Assembly (NCBI GenBank): GCA_026129405.1
Contig: JAHCID010000002.1
Span: 620,001 to 684,000 of the forward strand
Length of the DNA stretch: 64,000 nucleotides
DNA from: a bacterium
Lineage (GTDB): Bacteria; Desulfobacterota; Binatia; DP-6
Reading direction: 5' to 3'
Position 1 is the stretch's first letter. Every line of letters starts with the position of its first letter. Shown here one piece after another: positions 31,568 to 39,908 of the stretch. Under the pieces are notes generated by a model that was not told the DNA's origin, searched no databases, and worked only from the letters and a program-made list of their open reading frames with translations. Position numbers and translations under genes: made by a program.

Positions 31568-32163
31568 CGATGACGGATGCGGCTGCCGAGATCGAGCTGA
31601 ACGTAACCGATCTCAAGCAGTGGGCATACTGCCCTCGGATCCCCTTCTATCGATACGTCCTTCCCGTCGACCATGTGCGCTCGTACAAGATGCGTCGCGG
31701 CCACGCCGCACAAGCTGCCGTCGAAGCGCTCGAGCGGCGGCGGCGCCTGAAGGAGTACGGGCTCGTCGCCGGCGAGCGGCGCTTCGATGTCTGGGTGCGT
31801 TCGGCGATCCTCGGCTTGTCCGGACGCATCGACCTGCTCGTGGTAACCGACGACGCCTGCTTCCCGATCGACTTCAAGGACACCGAAGGCGGCGTGCGAA
31901 GGAACCATCGGCTGCAGCTTGCCGCGTATGCGGTGTTGATCGAGGAGTCCTTCGACCGTCCGGTGCCATGCGGCTTCGTCTACCTGATTCCTAGCGATGA
32001 AGTGGTGCGCGTGGACGCTGCCGAGCCCGACAGATCGTGGACTCTCGAGGCGGTTGACAGTGTCCGCACCATGATCGCAGAAGAGCGGCTACCCGAGCCC
32101 ACACCGGTGCGCAGACGGTGCACGGGCTGCGAGTTCCAGAACTACTGCGCGGACATATGGTGA
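31564..32163 (+). CDS. cas4: CRISPR adaptation nuclease Cas4
   Basis: The 199-residue PD-(D/E)XK exonuclease has the iron-sulfur cysteines: one in QWAYCPRIPFYRYV and three near the C-terminus in RRRCTGCEFQNYC. The nuclease motif lies in SGRIDLLVVTDDACFPIDFKD, followed by RNHRLQLAAYAVL (motif QxxxY). Cas4 trims prespacers and selects the PAM side. ATG 31564 overlaps the cas2 stop (ATGA). The order cas1-cas2-cas4 is less common than cas4-cas1-cas2. The CRISPR leader starts directly after its stop. Confidence 0.92.
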   Translation: MTMTDAAAEIELNVTDLKQWAYCPRIPFYRYVLPVDHVRSYKMRRGHAAQAAVEALERRRRLKEYGLVAGERRFDVWVRSAILGLSGRIDLLVVTDDACFPIDFKDTEGGVRRNHRLQLAAYAVLIEESFDRPVPCGFVYLIPSDEVVRVDAAEPDRSWTLEAVDSVRTMIAEERLPEPTPVRRRCTGCEFQNYCADIW

Positions 32164-32269
32164 TCCGGAGTTCGCAAATTCGGCAGGTTGTTGAGCAGAA
32201 CGCGGCGTTGCGAAGGGAAATGGTCAAAGGACACGCCCAACTCCGCGAATTGCCGAGTATGGTGGAGCG
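32164..32269 (+). promoter_or_regulatory. CRISPR leader
   Basis: These 106 bases lie between cas4 and the first intact repeat, at the end where repeats are perfect, so this is the leader side. It is less GC-rich than the array (stretches CAAATT, GGGAAATGG, GAATTG). Nine bases identical to the repeat start (TTGCCGAGT, 32250-32258) occur about 20 bases before repeat 1. GGAGTT near the start and AACTCC near the end form a short inverted pair. No confident -10/-35 can be named. Confidence 0.6.
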
Positions 32270-34537
32270 GTTGCCGAGTCATCCCCGACGAGGAGGGGAC
32301 TGAAACGTGGATCGTGCCCACCGGTCGACGCCCTCCCCACAAGTTGCCGAGTCATCCCCGACGAGGAGGGGACTGAAACGCACGCGGCCGGTGCCGAGCT
32401 CGCCCGACACGAGTCCCGGTTGCCGAGTCATCCCCGACGAGGAGGGGACTGAAACTGTTGGCGACGACCGCGGTGTTGAGGTGGAGCTGCGTGTTGCCGA
32501 GTCATCCCCGACGAGGAGGGGACTGAAACTCCCCGGCCAGCTCGGAACGCAGGCCTTGGCCACTCTGGTTGCCGAGTCATCCCCGACGAGGAGGGGACTG
32601 AAACGCCGGCGCCGTCGCTCGGGTCGTGGCTCGAACGCTCGCGTTGCCGAGTCATCCCCGACGAGGAGGGGACTGAAACGTGCAGCTGTTGCCGATCGCC
32701 TCGGCGACGACGGGCGTGTTGCCGAGTCATCCCCGACGAGGAGGGGACTGAAACTTGCGGACGTCGTCCCGGTTGCGCTGCGATATCTGGTTGCCGAGTC
32801 ATCCCCGACGAGGAGGGGACTGAAACAACCTCTACGGCGCCGACGGGAAGCGCATCAGCATCGAGTTGCCGAGTCATCCCCGACGAGGAGGGGACTGAAA
32901 CTGTGCGCGCCGATGGCGCCGACCGTCGTCGTGTCCCGGTTGCCGAGTCATCCCCGACGAGGAGGGGACTGAAACGGCGACTCGTCGAGGTACATTTTCA
33001 GACGTAGCGCACGTTGCCGAGTCATCCCCGACGAGGAGGGGACTGAAACATCCAGCGCGACGGCGTCGAGTATGAGTTCGACATCGTTGCCGAGTCATCC
33101 CCGACGAGGAGGGGACTGAAACATGCCGAGTCGTTGAGCGCGTGGCTCGAGCGGCTCCAGGGTTGCCGAGTCATCCCCGACGAGGAGGGGACTGAAACAA
33201 ACGTTCACCCGAACGTTGGACGAACGTATGGGTAAGTTGCCGAGTCATCCCCGACGAGGAGGGGACTGAAACCCTGAGCCTCCCGGACCCCGCTCGCGGC
33301 TCTTGACGTTGCCGAGTCATCCCCGACGAGGAGGGGACTGAAACATCGGGGATCGAGCGGCTCGAACGGGCACACGCTCACGTTGCCGAGTCATCCCCGA
33401 CGAGGAGGGGACTGAAACAGAACGCCGGCGCGAGTCCGGGCTCGTACGTCGCGATGTTGCCGAGTCATCCCCGACGAGGAGGGGACTGAAACACACAGAG
33501 CGCGTCCGCTAGGTGGATGACGGGCCGCGGGTTGCCGAGTCATCCCCGACGAGGAGGGGACTGAAACGGGGCACGCTGCCGACGCCCGTCGCGAACGTGA
33601 ACGTCGTTGCCGAGTCATCCCCGACGAGGAGGGGACTGAAACATTGCGGCGGTGATGGGCTCCGTCGCCGCCGTGACGGGTTGCCGAGTCATCCCCGACG
33701 AGGAGGGGACTGAAACGAAGCGTGAGCACGACGTCGGCGATCAGGAGCACCAGCGTTGCCGAGTCATCCCCGACGAGGAGGGGACTGAAACTAAAAGCTG
33801 GTCTGCAGCGCGCGATCCAGCACGACCGCGTTGCCGAGTCATCCCCGACGAGGAGGGGACTGAAACAGGACCGCGGCCCCGCCACCGCCGATGACGGCGA
33901 AGGGTTGCCGAGTCATCCCCGACGAGGAGGGGACTGAAACACGACAGCGGTGCCGCGGCCCAGGTCCGGGGCTTCGCGTTGCCGAGTCATCCCCGACGAG
34001 GAGGGGACTGAAACGCTTCGCAGCGCACCCGCGCCGCCGGGGTCGCGCTCGGGTTGCCGAGTCATCCCCGACGAGGAGGGGACTGAAACGCGGTAGCGAT
34101 CCGGCTATGCATATAGTCGCCCTCCTGTTGCCGAGTCATCCCCGACGAGGAGGGGACTGAAACACAGCTCACATACGGGCGCGCGGTGTGAGTCGCCTCA
34201 GTTGCCGAGTCATCCCCGACGAGGAGGGGACTGAAACCCGCAGCCGCCGCGGGCGGCCGGTGCGCCACAATTCTGTTGCCGAGTCATCCCCGACGAGGAG
34301 GGGACTGAAACCGGAATTGCATCCGACGATGAAACCCGTGGCACTGGTGTTGCCGAGTCATCCCCGACGAGGAGGGGACTGAAACACGTCGACCACCCTC
34401 CCGACGAGCGGCTACGTCCCCGACGTTGCCGAGTCATCCCCGACGAGGAGGGGACTGAAACCTGATGCGCTCCGCCGCGGGGCCACGCAGATCCGTGAAG
34501 GTTGCCGAGTCATCCCCGACGAGGAGGGACTGGAAGG
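32270..34537 (+). CRISPR. CRISPR array, 31 repeats and 30 spacers
   Basis: The 37-base repeat begins GTTGCCGAGTCATCCCC and ends GAGGGGACTGAAAC. Thirty copies are identical; the last (34501 on) has lost one G and diverges at its 3' end (GAGGGACTGGAAGG). Spacers are 35-39 bases, mostly 37-38, all different as far as I can see. Repeat starts include 32270, 32343, 32419, 32493, 32568 and so on every 72-76 bases to 34425 and 34501. TCCCC and GGGGA inside the repeat can form a five-pair stem with an eight-base loop, and cutting after the stem would leave the handle ACTGAAAC. Orientation is with cas1-cas2-cas4. Confidence 0.98.
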
Positions 34538-34601
34538 CAACCGTCGCGACGGCGGCTGCTTGAGGAAGCGAACTCGAACCCGAGAAGCAGGACGGTGGGG
34601 T

Positions 34602-34973
34602 TCACCGGTACCGCGTTGCCTCCGGCAGCGCCTCCTCGACCGGCCGGACCTCGATCGCGCCGAAGCGCGCCGACGGCCAGTCGGCCGCCAGGGCCAGTGC
34701 TTCCTCGCGGTCGCGGGCCTCGATCAGGAAGAAGCCGCCGACGATCTCCTTCGCCTCGGCGAAGGGGCCGTCGGTGACGAGACGTTTGCCGTCGCGGCGG
34801 CGCACCGTCGCTGCGGTGCCGGCGCGCTGGAGTGCGTAGGTGGTGAGGAGGTGGCCGCCGGCGCGGAGCCGGTCGACGTAGGCGATCGTCTCGCGGCGCA
34901 GCGCGTCCCACTCGCTCTGCGACAGGACGTCGAGCTGCGACTCCTCCTCGTATGCCAGGCACATGAACTTCAC
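34602..34973 (-). CDS. YciI-like (YCII/DGPF) protein
   Basis: The 123-residue protein starts at GTG 34973 behind a GGAGGAGG ribosome site. It reads KFMCLAYEEESQLD, then KRLVTDGPFAEAKEIVGGFFLIEARDREEALALAADWP, the signature of the DGPF/YCII family. These small dimeric ferredoxin-fold proteins often sit beside ECF sigma factors; none is present here. No enzymatic function is established for the family in general. It is convergent with the CRISPR array, ending 64 bases beyond it, and marks the return to high-GC chromosomal sequence. Confidence 0.85.
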   Translation of the reverse strand: MKFMCLAYEEESQLDVLSQSEWDALRRETIAYVDRLRAGGHLLTTYALQRAGTAATVRRRDGKRLVTDGPFAEAKEIVGGFFLIEARDREEALALAADWPSARFGAIEVRPVEEALPEATRYR

Positions 34974-35026
34974 GGACGGTCCTCCTCCAGGCGACCCGCG
35001 CGGCGGTCCGGGGTAGGATCGCGTGC

Positions 35027-36249
35027 GTGGCGGGATTCGACGAGGCGCTCCAGGCGCTCTACCGCGCCTCCCTGGCAGACTTCGTCGCTCAGCGGAAGGA
35101 GGGTGTCGCCGCCCTGCGCGGTGCGGGCGACGCGGCCGGCGCGGCGGAGCTGGCGGCACGGCGTCGGCCGACGCTGTCGGCGTGGGCGGTGAACCAGCTC
35201 TACTGGCAGGCGCGGCCGGCGTTCCACGCGCTGCTGTCGGCCGCCGAGCGCATGCGCGGCGGCGACCTCGCGGCGGCGGCGGCGCATCGTCAGGCGATGG
35301 CGACGCTGCGCAAACGCGCCGCGGGCCTGCTCGGCGAGAGCGGCCATGCCGCCAACGAGGCGACGCTGCGCCGTGTGACCACGACGCTCGCGGCGCTGGC
35401 GGCGCGCGGCGGCTTCGCGCCCGACCTGCCGGGCACGCTCGCCGAGGATCGCGATCCGCCCGGCTTCGAGGCGATGGTGGGGGCGGTTGCGCCGGCCCGC
35501 CCGGCACGCTCGCGCCCGGCGAACTTCGTCGCTCAGCGGAAGGAGGGTGTCGCCGCCCTGCGGTGCGCGACGCGGCCGGCCGGAGCTGGCGGCACGGCGA
35601 CGTCGGCCGACGCTGTCGGCGTGGGCGGTGAACCAGCTCTACTGGCAGGCGCGGCCGGCGTTCCACGCGCTGCTGTCGGCCGCCGAGCGCATGCGCGGCG
35701 ACCTCGCGGCGGCGGCGGCGCATCGTCAGGCGATGGCGACGCTGCGCAAACGCGCCGCGGGCCTGCTCGGCGAGGCGGCCATGCCGCCAACAGGCGACGC
35801 TGCGCCGTGTGACCACGACGCTCGCGGCGCTGGCGGCGCGCGGCGGCTTCGCGCCCGGCCTGCCGGGCACGCTCGCCGAGGATCGCGATCCGCCCGGCTT
35901 CGAGGCGATGGTGGGGGCGGTTGCGCCGGCCCGCCCGGCACGCTCGCGCCCGGCGGCGAAGAAGGCCGGCGGCGATCGAGCGCGCCGCGCGCGGATGCGG
36001 GCCGACGCTGCAGCCCGCGCGGCCGCGGAGGCCGAGCGCCGGCGGCGTGAGGCCGAGCGTGCGCGGCGTGCCGCCGAACGCCAACGTCTCGAGACGCGGC
36101 TGCGCACCGCGCGGCTCGACGCCGACCGGCGCGGCGAGCGGATCGCCGCGCTCCGTAAGGAGCTGCGTCTCGCCGAGGAGGCCGCGGCGCGGACGCGCGC
36201 GAGCGTCGCGGAGCTCGAGCGCGCCCTCGCGGCGGTGGACGACGCTTAG
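35027..36249 (+). pseudogene. Hypothetical coiled-coil protein, broken by an internal tandem duplication
   Basis: The start GTG 35027 gives AGFDEALQALYRASLADFVAQRKEG, then RRPTLSAWAVNQLYWQARPAFHALL, which looks like a conserved hypothetical family of helical proteins. After about 165 codons the same DNA begins again at 35523, and the second copy carries several small indels that throw the frame. The original frame is regained near 35810 and runs to 36249 with a strongly charged coiled coil (AEAERRRREAERARRAAERQ). Without the extra copy the protein would be about 260 residues. Either the gene is broken or the duplication is an assembly artefact; function is unknown. Confidence 0.6.
35078..35955 (+). 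repeat. Direct tandem duplication of about 440 bases, second copy full of indels
   Basis: Copy 1 runs from about 35078 to 35521 and copy 2 from about 35523 to 35955. Both begin ACTTCGTCGCTCAGCGGAAG and end CACGCTCGCGCCCGGCG. Copy 2 is about eleven bases shorter. Differences are mostly one- to five-base gaps in G/C runs (for example GCGCGGTGCGGGC against GCGGTGCGC) and very few substitutions. Confidence 0.9.
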
Positions 36250-36899
36250 GCCGCCTGCGTGAAGTCCCCCATCTGGTCGGCGAGCGCCTTCGTGAACGCC
36301 GGGCGGCGCACGCAGCGCTCGAGGTAGCGCGTCAGGACGGGCTGCTCCGCGACGAGGTCGGTGTGGCGCAGGATGCGCAGCACCGTCGCCATGAGAACGT
36401 CGGCCGCCGAGAACGCGCCGGCGAGGTGCTCGCGGCCGCCGAGCGCGGCGGCGAGCTCCGCCAGGCGCCGGCGGACCGCGTCGACGACCGCCGGCCGCCG
36501 GGCCTGCGCCCAGGCTTCGTCGGCATGGAAGAGGTCGATGCCGGCCAGCTCCTGGATCGGGTTCTCCATCGTGTCGATGGCCGCGAACATCCACTGCGTC
36601 ACGCGCGCGCGTCCGGCGGCGTCGCGCGGCAGCAGCCGCTCGCAGCGCTCGGCCAGGTACAGGACGATGGCGCCCGACTCGAATAGCCGCAGCTCGCCGT
36701 CGCGGAGCGCGGGAATCTGTCCGAAGGGCTGGACCTCGCGGTACGTGCTGCGGGGCATGGCGTCGCCGCCGTCGTCGATGTCGACGTGGACGATGCGGTA
36801 GGGCAGGGCGGCCTCCTCGAGCGCCCAGCGCACGCGCAGGTCGCGTACGAGCCCCTGGGCGAACGGGGGAACCATCCGGAAGGCGTAGCACTCGATCAT
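36246..36899 (-). CDS. Glutathione S-transferase
   Basis: The 217-residue cytosolic GST has a thioredoxin-like N-terminal domain (VRWALEEAALPYRIVHVDI, FGQIPALRDGELRLFESGAIVLYLAE with the cis-Pro and ESGAI glutathione site) and a helical C-terminal domain with HLAGAFSAADVLMATVLR. The F-S-A-A-D N-capping box is intact. A catalytic Ser/Cys/Tyr near the N-terminus is not obvious because the protein has an extended start (IECYAFRMVPPFAQGLVRD). The substrate is unknown. The gene is convergent with the duplicated hypothetical gene, the stops overlapping by four bases. Confidence 0.88.
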   Translation of the reverse strand: MIECYAFRMVPPFAQGLVRDLRVRWALEEAALPYRIVHVDIDDGGDAMPRSTYREVQPFGQIPALRDGELRLFESGAIVLYLAERCERLLPRDAAGRARVTQWMFAAIDTMENPIQELAGIDLFHADEAWAQARRPAVVDAVRRRLAELAAALGGREHLAGAFSAADVLMATVLRILRHTDLVAEQPVLTRYLERCVRRPAFTKALADQMGDFTQAA

Positions 36900-36948
36900 G
36901 TGTCCTCCTGCCTCCTCGTCGAACGAGCGGGGCCCGGATCGACAGGCG

Positions 36949-38148
36949 CTACGTGCCGAGACGGCGCAGCCGCGGGCTCGCGAAGACGAAGGCCAGCGTC
37001 GCCACCATGATCGCCGCGTTCAGCAGGTAGGGCGCGTGCGGGTCGAGCTCGTAGAGCGCGGTGCCGAGGACCGGCCCGAGGACGTTGCCGAGCACCGTGA
37101 GCCCGCCGAGGAGGCCGGCGACGGCGCCCTGCTCGTCGGCGTCGACGGCGAGCGACGCTCCCGCGGCGCTGCCCGGACGGACGAGGCCCACGCCGGCGCC
37201 CAGCGCAGCGAGCGCGAGGAGGAACGCCGGCAGGCCGTCGGCGAAGCAGAGCAGGCCGAACGCGACCAGCATGAGCGGCGTGCCGGCGCGCAGCATCTGG
37301 CGCGGCGTCGGCTGCAGGCGCTGGATCAGCACGAGCTGCGACACGAGCCCCGCGGCGGCGAGCGCCACGAATCCCAGGCCGGCGCGCTGGGCGGCCTCGG
37401 TCGCGGTCAGGCCGAGGACGTCCTGGAGGAAGAGCGCGAAGGTGATGACGGTGGTGGCGCGCACTGCTTGGAGGGCGGCCGTCACGAGGAGGAACGGCGT
37501 CACACGGCGGTCGGTCCAGCGGATGTGCCGCGGCGCCTCGCCGTGTTTGCGGACGGGGCCTTCCTCGGGAAGCCACCGCCAGATGACGGCGGCGCTCAGG
37601 GCCGAGAGGCCGGCGGTGAAGAAGAGCGGCGCGGTGAGCGCCAGCGTCGCCAGCACCGCGCCGACGGCCGGGCCGACCGTCTCGCCGAAGCCGACGGCGG
37701 CGCTGACGAAGGCGACGCCGCGCGCCCGCTCGCTCGCCGACGTGCGATCGGCGACGTACGCCTGCGACGCGGGTCCGGTGCCCGAGCCGACCAGCGCGAA
37801 CACGCAGCGCGACGCGATCAGCAGCGGCCACACCAGTGGCGGCGGCAGCAGACCGGCGCCGCCGAGCGCGATCGTCGCACCGAGGAGCCCCATCGAGAGG
37901 CCGAACCCGAGGAGCCCGATCAGCACGACGGGCCGCCGTCCCCACACGTCGCTCTGCCGCCCCCACCACGGGCTGACGAAGATCCAGAACGTGGCCGAGG
38001 TCGCGAAGATGATCGAGATCTGGACCGGCGAGATGCCGAGCTCGCGTGCCGCCGGCGGCAGGATCGCGAACAGCATCGACTGTCCGAGCCCGATGCAGAC
38101 GAGGCAGACGAAGAGGATGCGGAAGCCGCGCGGGCGCCGCGCCGTCAC
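36949..38148 (-). CDS. Major facilitator superfamily transporter (drug/metabolite exporter type)
   Basis: The 399-residue membrane protein has about twelve hydrophobic segments. The loop 2-3 motif is GRQSDVWGRRPVVLIGLLGF (GxxxDRxGRR type), and the antiporter motif C region reads GVAFVSAAVGFGETVGPAVGAVLA. This favours a DHA1 efflux pump. It ends 50 bases upstream of the GST start on the same strand, so the two could share a transcript. No substrate is indicated and no local regulator is visible. Confidence 0.85.
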   Translation of the reverse strand: MTARRPRGFRILFVCLVCIGLGQSMLFAILPPAARELGISPVQISIIFATSATFWIFVSPWWGRQSDVWGRRPVVLIGLLGFGLSMGLLGATIALGGAGLLPPPLVWPLLIASRCVFALVGSGTGPASQAYVADRTSASERARGVAFVSAAVGFGETVGPAVGAVLATLALTAPLFFTAGLSALSAAVIWRWLPEEGPVRKHGEAPRHIRWTDRRVTPFLLVTAALQAVRATTVITFALFLQDVLGLTATEAAQRAGLGFVALAAAGLVSQLVLIQRLQPTPRQMLRAGTPLMLVAFGLLCFADGLPAFLLALAALGAGVGLVRPGSAAGASLAVDADEQGAVAGLLGGLTVLGNVLGPVLGTALYELDPHAPYLLNAAIMVATLAFVFASPRLRRLGT

Positions 38149-38273
38149 CCGCGCCGCGCCGGCCCGGGGGGCGTCACGCGCGAGACGCGGCGAGCGGTCC
38201 GAGGCACGCGGCCACCTTCCGTGCGCGCCGGCCGTGGGTCAACGGGCGGCGCCGCGCGGCCGGCGCCGGCGGG

Positions 38274-39401
38274 TTACGGGGCCTTCGCCACGAGCCGCCG
38301 GCCGTCGGCCTTCGTCACCGTGCCCAGCGTCGCCTCGAAGCATGCGGCGTCGCCGGTCACGATCTGCACCCGTACGCGGGTCGCGCCCTGGAGCGCGGCG
38401 GCCGTGCCCGTCGGCATGGCCGTCCGACCCTTGCGGGCGGCGTTGCCCGCCTGCATCTGGAGCGTGCCCTTGCCGGCGGCGCCGGCGGCGGCCGTGATCG
38501 CCTTCACGCCGTCGGCCGCGGCGGACGGGTCGGCATAGCGCCAGCCCGTCGTCTTCTTCGCCTTCCAGCAGGGCTTCTGCTTCGGGCCGCAGGCGGCGCC
38601 TGCGCGCGGCACCACGAGGGCGCCGGCGAGCCGGTCGCCGGCGTCGTAGATGCAGGCCGCGTAGCGGGTCGTGCCGGCGACCGGATCGCCGAAGTCGGCG
38701 CGCGTGGTCGCGGCGGTGAAGGCACGCAGCCGGAGCGCCGTCTTCTCCTTGCCGGCCTTGCGGGCGTCGACGGCCAGCTTCGCTTTGGCGGCACTGCGGC
38801 AGCCGCCGATCGGCGCCGCCGCGCACGGTGCCGGATCGGGCGGATCCGGCGGGTCGGGCGGATCCGGCGGATCCGGCGGAGTGTATGGCGTGAACTCGAT
38901 GAGCTTGCCGGCGATGCCCGGGTTGCCCTGCGTTCGCCATTCGACGCGGCGAAGCACGCCGGTGACGGCCATCGTGACGTCGCCGCCGGCGGCGTTGTCG
39001 ACCACGGACTGATCGACGACCATGCCGTTGGCGTCGAGCGCGACGAGCGTCGCCGACTCGCCGGCCTCGAAGTACACGTCGAGCTGGAAGTGCTGGACGT
39101 CGCTCGGGGTCGCCGTGCCGGGCTCGACGAAGTCGAAGATCGCGACCGCGCCGAAGACGTCCGGGCTGAAGAAGAGGTGCTTCAGGCCGGTGCCGAAGTC
39201 GTGCGCGATGGCGTCGATCGGGTCGCCGTCGGCGGTGCGTGCGGAGAAGAGGATGCCGAGCGAGCGCCACTGATCGGTCAGCACCGTCCCGTTCGGCACC
39301 GGTCCACCGCCGTTCGGAAGCTGGGCGAGGTCGACGGACACGGCCCAGGCCGGAGCGGCGAGCAGCAGGGACAACAGACCGGCGAGCGTGCGTCCCCGCA
39401 T
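38274..39401 (-). CDS. Secreted two-domain protein with (PDP) repeat linker
   Basis: The 375-residue precursor has a signal peptide (RTLAGLLSLLLAAPAWA). The N-terminal domain (residues about 20-175) has the pattern of a beta-sandwich, with QWRSLGILFSARTADGDP and FGAVAIFDFVEPGT, as in secreted carbohydrate-binding or PEP-CTERM-associated domains. A linker of repeated PPD units (about residues 176-192, DNA near 38825-38885) leads to a C-terminal domain with six cysteines, CRSAAKAKLAV, YAACIYDAGDRL, PKQKPCWKAKKTTGW and GDAACFEATLG. I recall this C-terminal type from uncultured deltaproteobacterial genomes, without a known role. It should be extracellular or periplasmic. Confidence 0.65.
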   Translation of the reverse strand: MRGRTLAGLLSLLLAAPAWAVSVDLAQLPNGGGPVPNGTVLTDQWRSLGILFSARTADGDPIDAIAHDFGTGLKHLFFSPDVFGAVAIFDFVEPGTATPSDVQHFQLDVYFEAGESATLVALDANGMVVDQSVVDNAAGGDVTMAVTGVLRRVEWRTQGNPGIAGKLIEFTPYTPPDPPDPPDPPDPPDPAPCAAAPIGGCRSAAKAKLAVDARKAGKEKTALRLRAFTAATTRADFGDPVAGTTRYAACIYDAGDRLAGALVVPRAGAACGPKQKPCWKAKKTTGWRYADPSAAADGVKAITAAAGAAGKGTLQMQAGNAARKGRTAMPTGTAAALQGATRVRVQIVTGDAACFEATLGTVTKADGRRLVAKAP

Positions 39402-39486
39402 GGTGCGGATGGTGCCTGCGCCACGGGGCTGCCGTCCACCCGTGCGCGTACGTGGATTCACGTATGCGCGGCGGCGAGCAGATGCC

Positions 39487-39858
39487 TTACGGCTTGGGAA
39501 GCTTGCAGGTTCCGTTCTCGACCAGCTCGCGCGCGTACTTCTCGACCTGCCCGTCGTCGTGCTCGTAGTCGTTGCGGCTGAACTTCTCGGCCATCTTTCG
39601 CACCGTGCACTCGCAGAGCTTGCCGAAGGCCTTGATCTGGGGCGCCAGCTGCTCGCGGATCTCGGGCGTCAGCGCGAGCGTCTCGTCGAGCTTCTGCTCG
39701 CGCTTCGTGTTCTTCCAGGCGCCGTCGACGAGGGCGTCGGTGCAGGCGACGTTCGCTTCCTTCACGGCCTCGGGCGTCCAGCCCTCGGCGAGCTTCTTGT
39801 CGGCCGCGGCGGCCGTGGAGGCGAGGAGGGAGGCGACGAGGAAGGCGATGACCCGCAT
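39487..39858 (-). CDS. Small secreted hypothetical protein
   Basis: The 123-residue precursor has a clear signal peptide (MRVIAFLVASLLASTAAAA). The mature part (WTPEAVKEANVACTDALVDGAWKNTKREQ, then FGKLCECTVRKMAEKFSRNDYEH) is helical with four cysteines, possibly two disulfides, and ends GTCKLPKP. I recognise no family with certainty. The periplasm is the likely place. Start ATG 39858 is preferred over an upstream GTG-type extension because it places the signal peptide first. Confidence 0.55.
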   Translation of the reverse strand: MRVIAFLVASLLASTAAAADKKLAEGWTPEAVKEANVACTDALVDGAWKNTKREQKLDETLALTPEIREQLAPQIKAFGKLCECTVRKMAEKFSRNDYEHDDGQVEKYARELVENGTCKLPKP

Positions 39859-39908
39859 GGTCCGCGCCACCTAGCACAGGCGACGAGCGGGCGTCGCCCC
39901 TCGCGGCG

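Noticed and set aside
32307-33000. Open frames reading through the CRISPR array with repeated ESSPTRRGLK-type peptides
   Set aside because: The peptide repeat is the translation of the CRISPR repeat; there is no gene.
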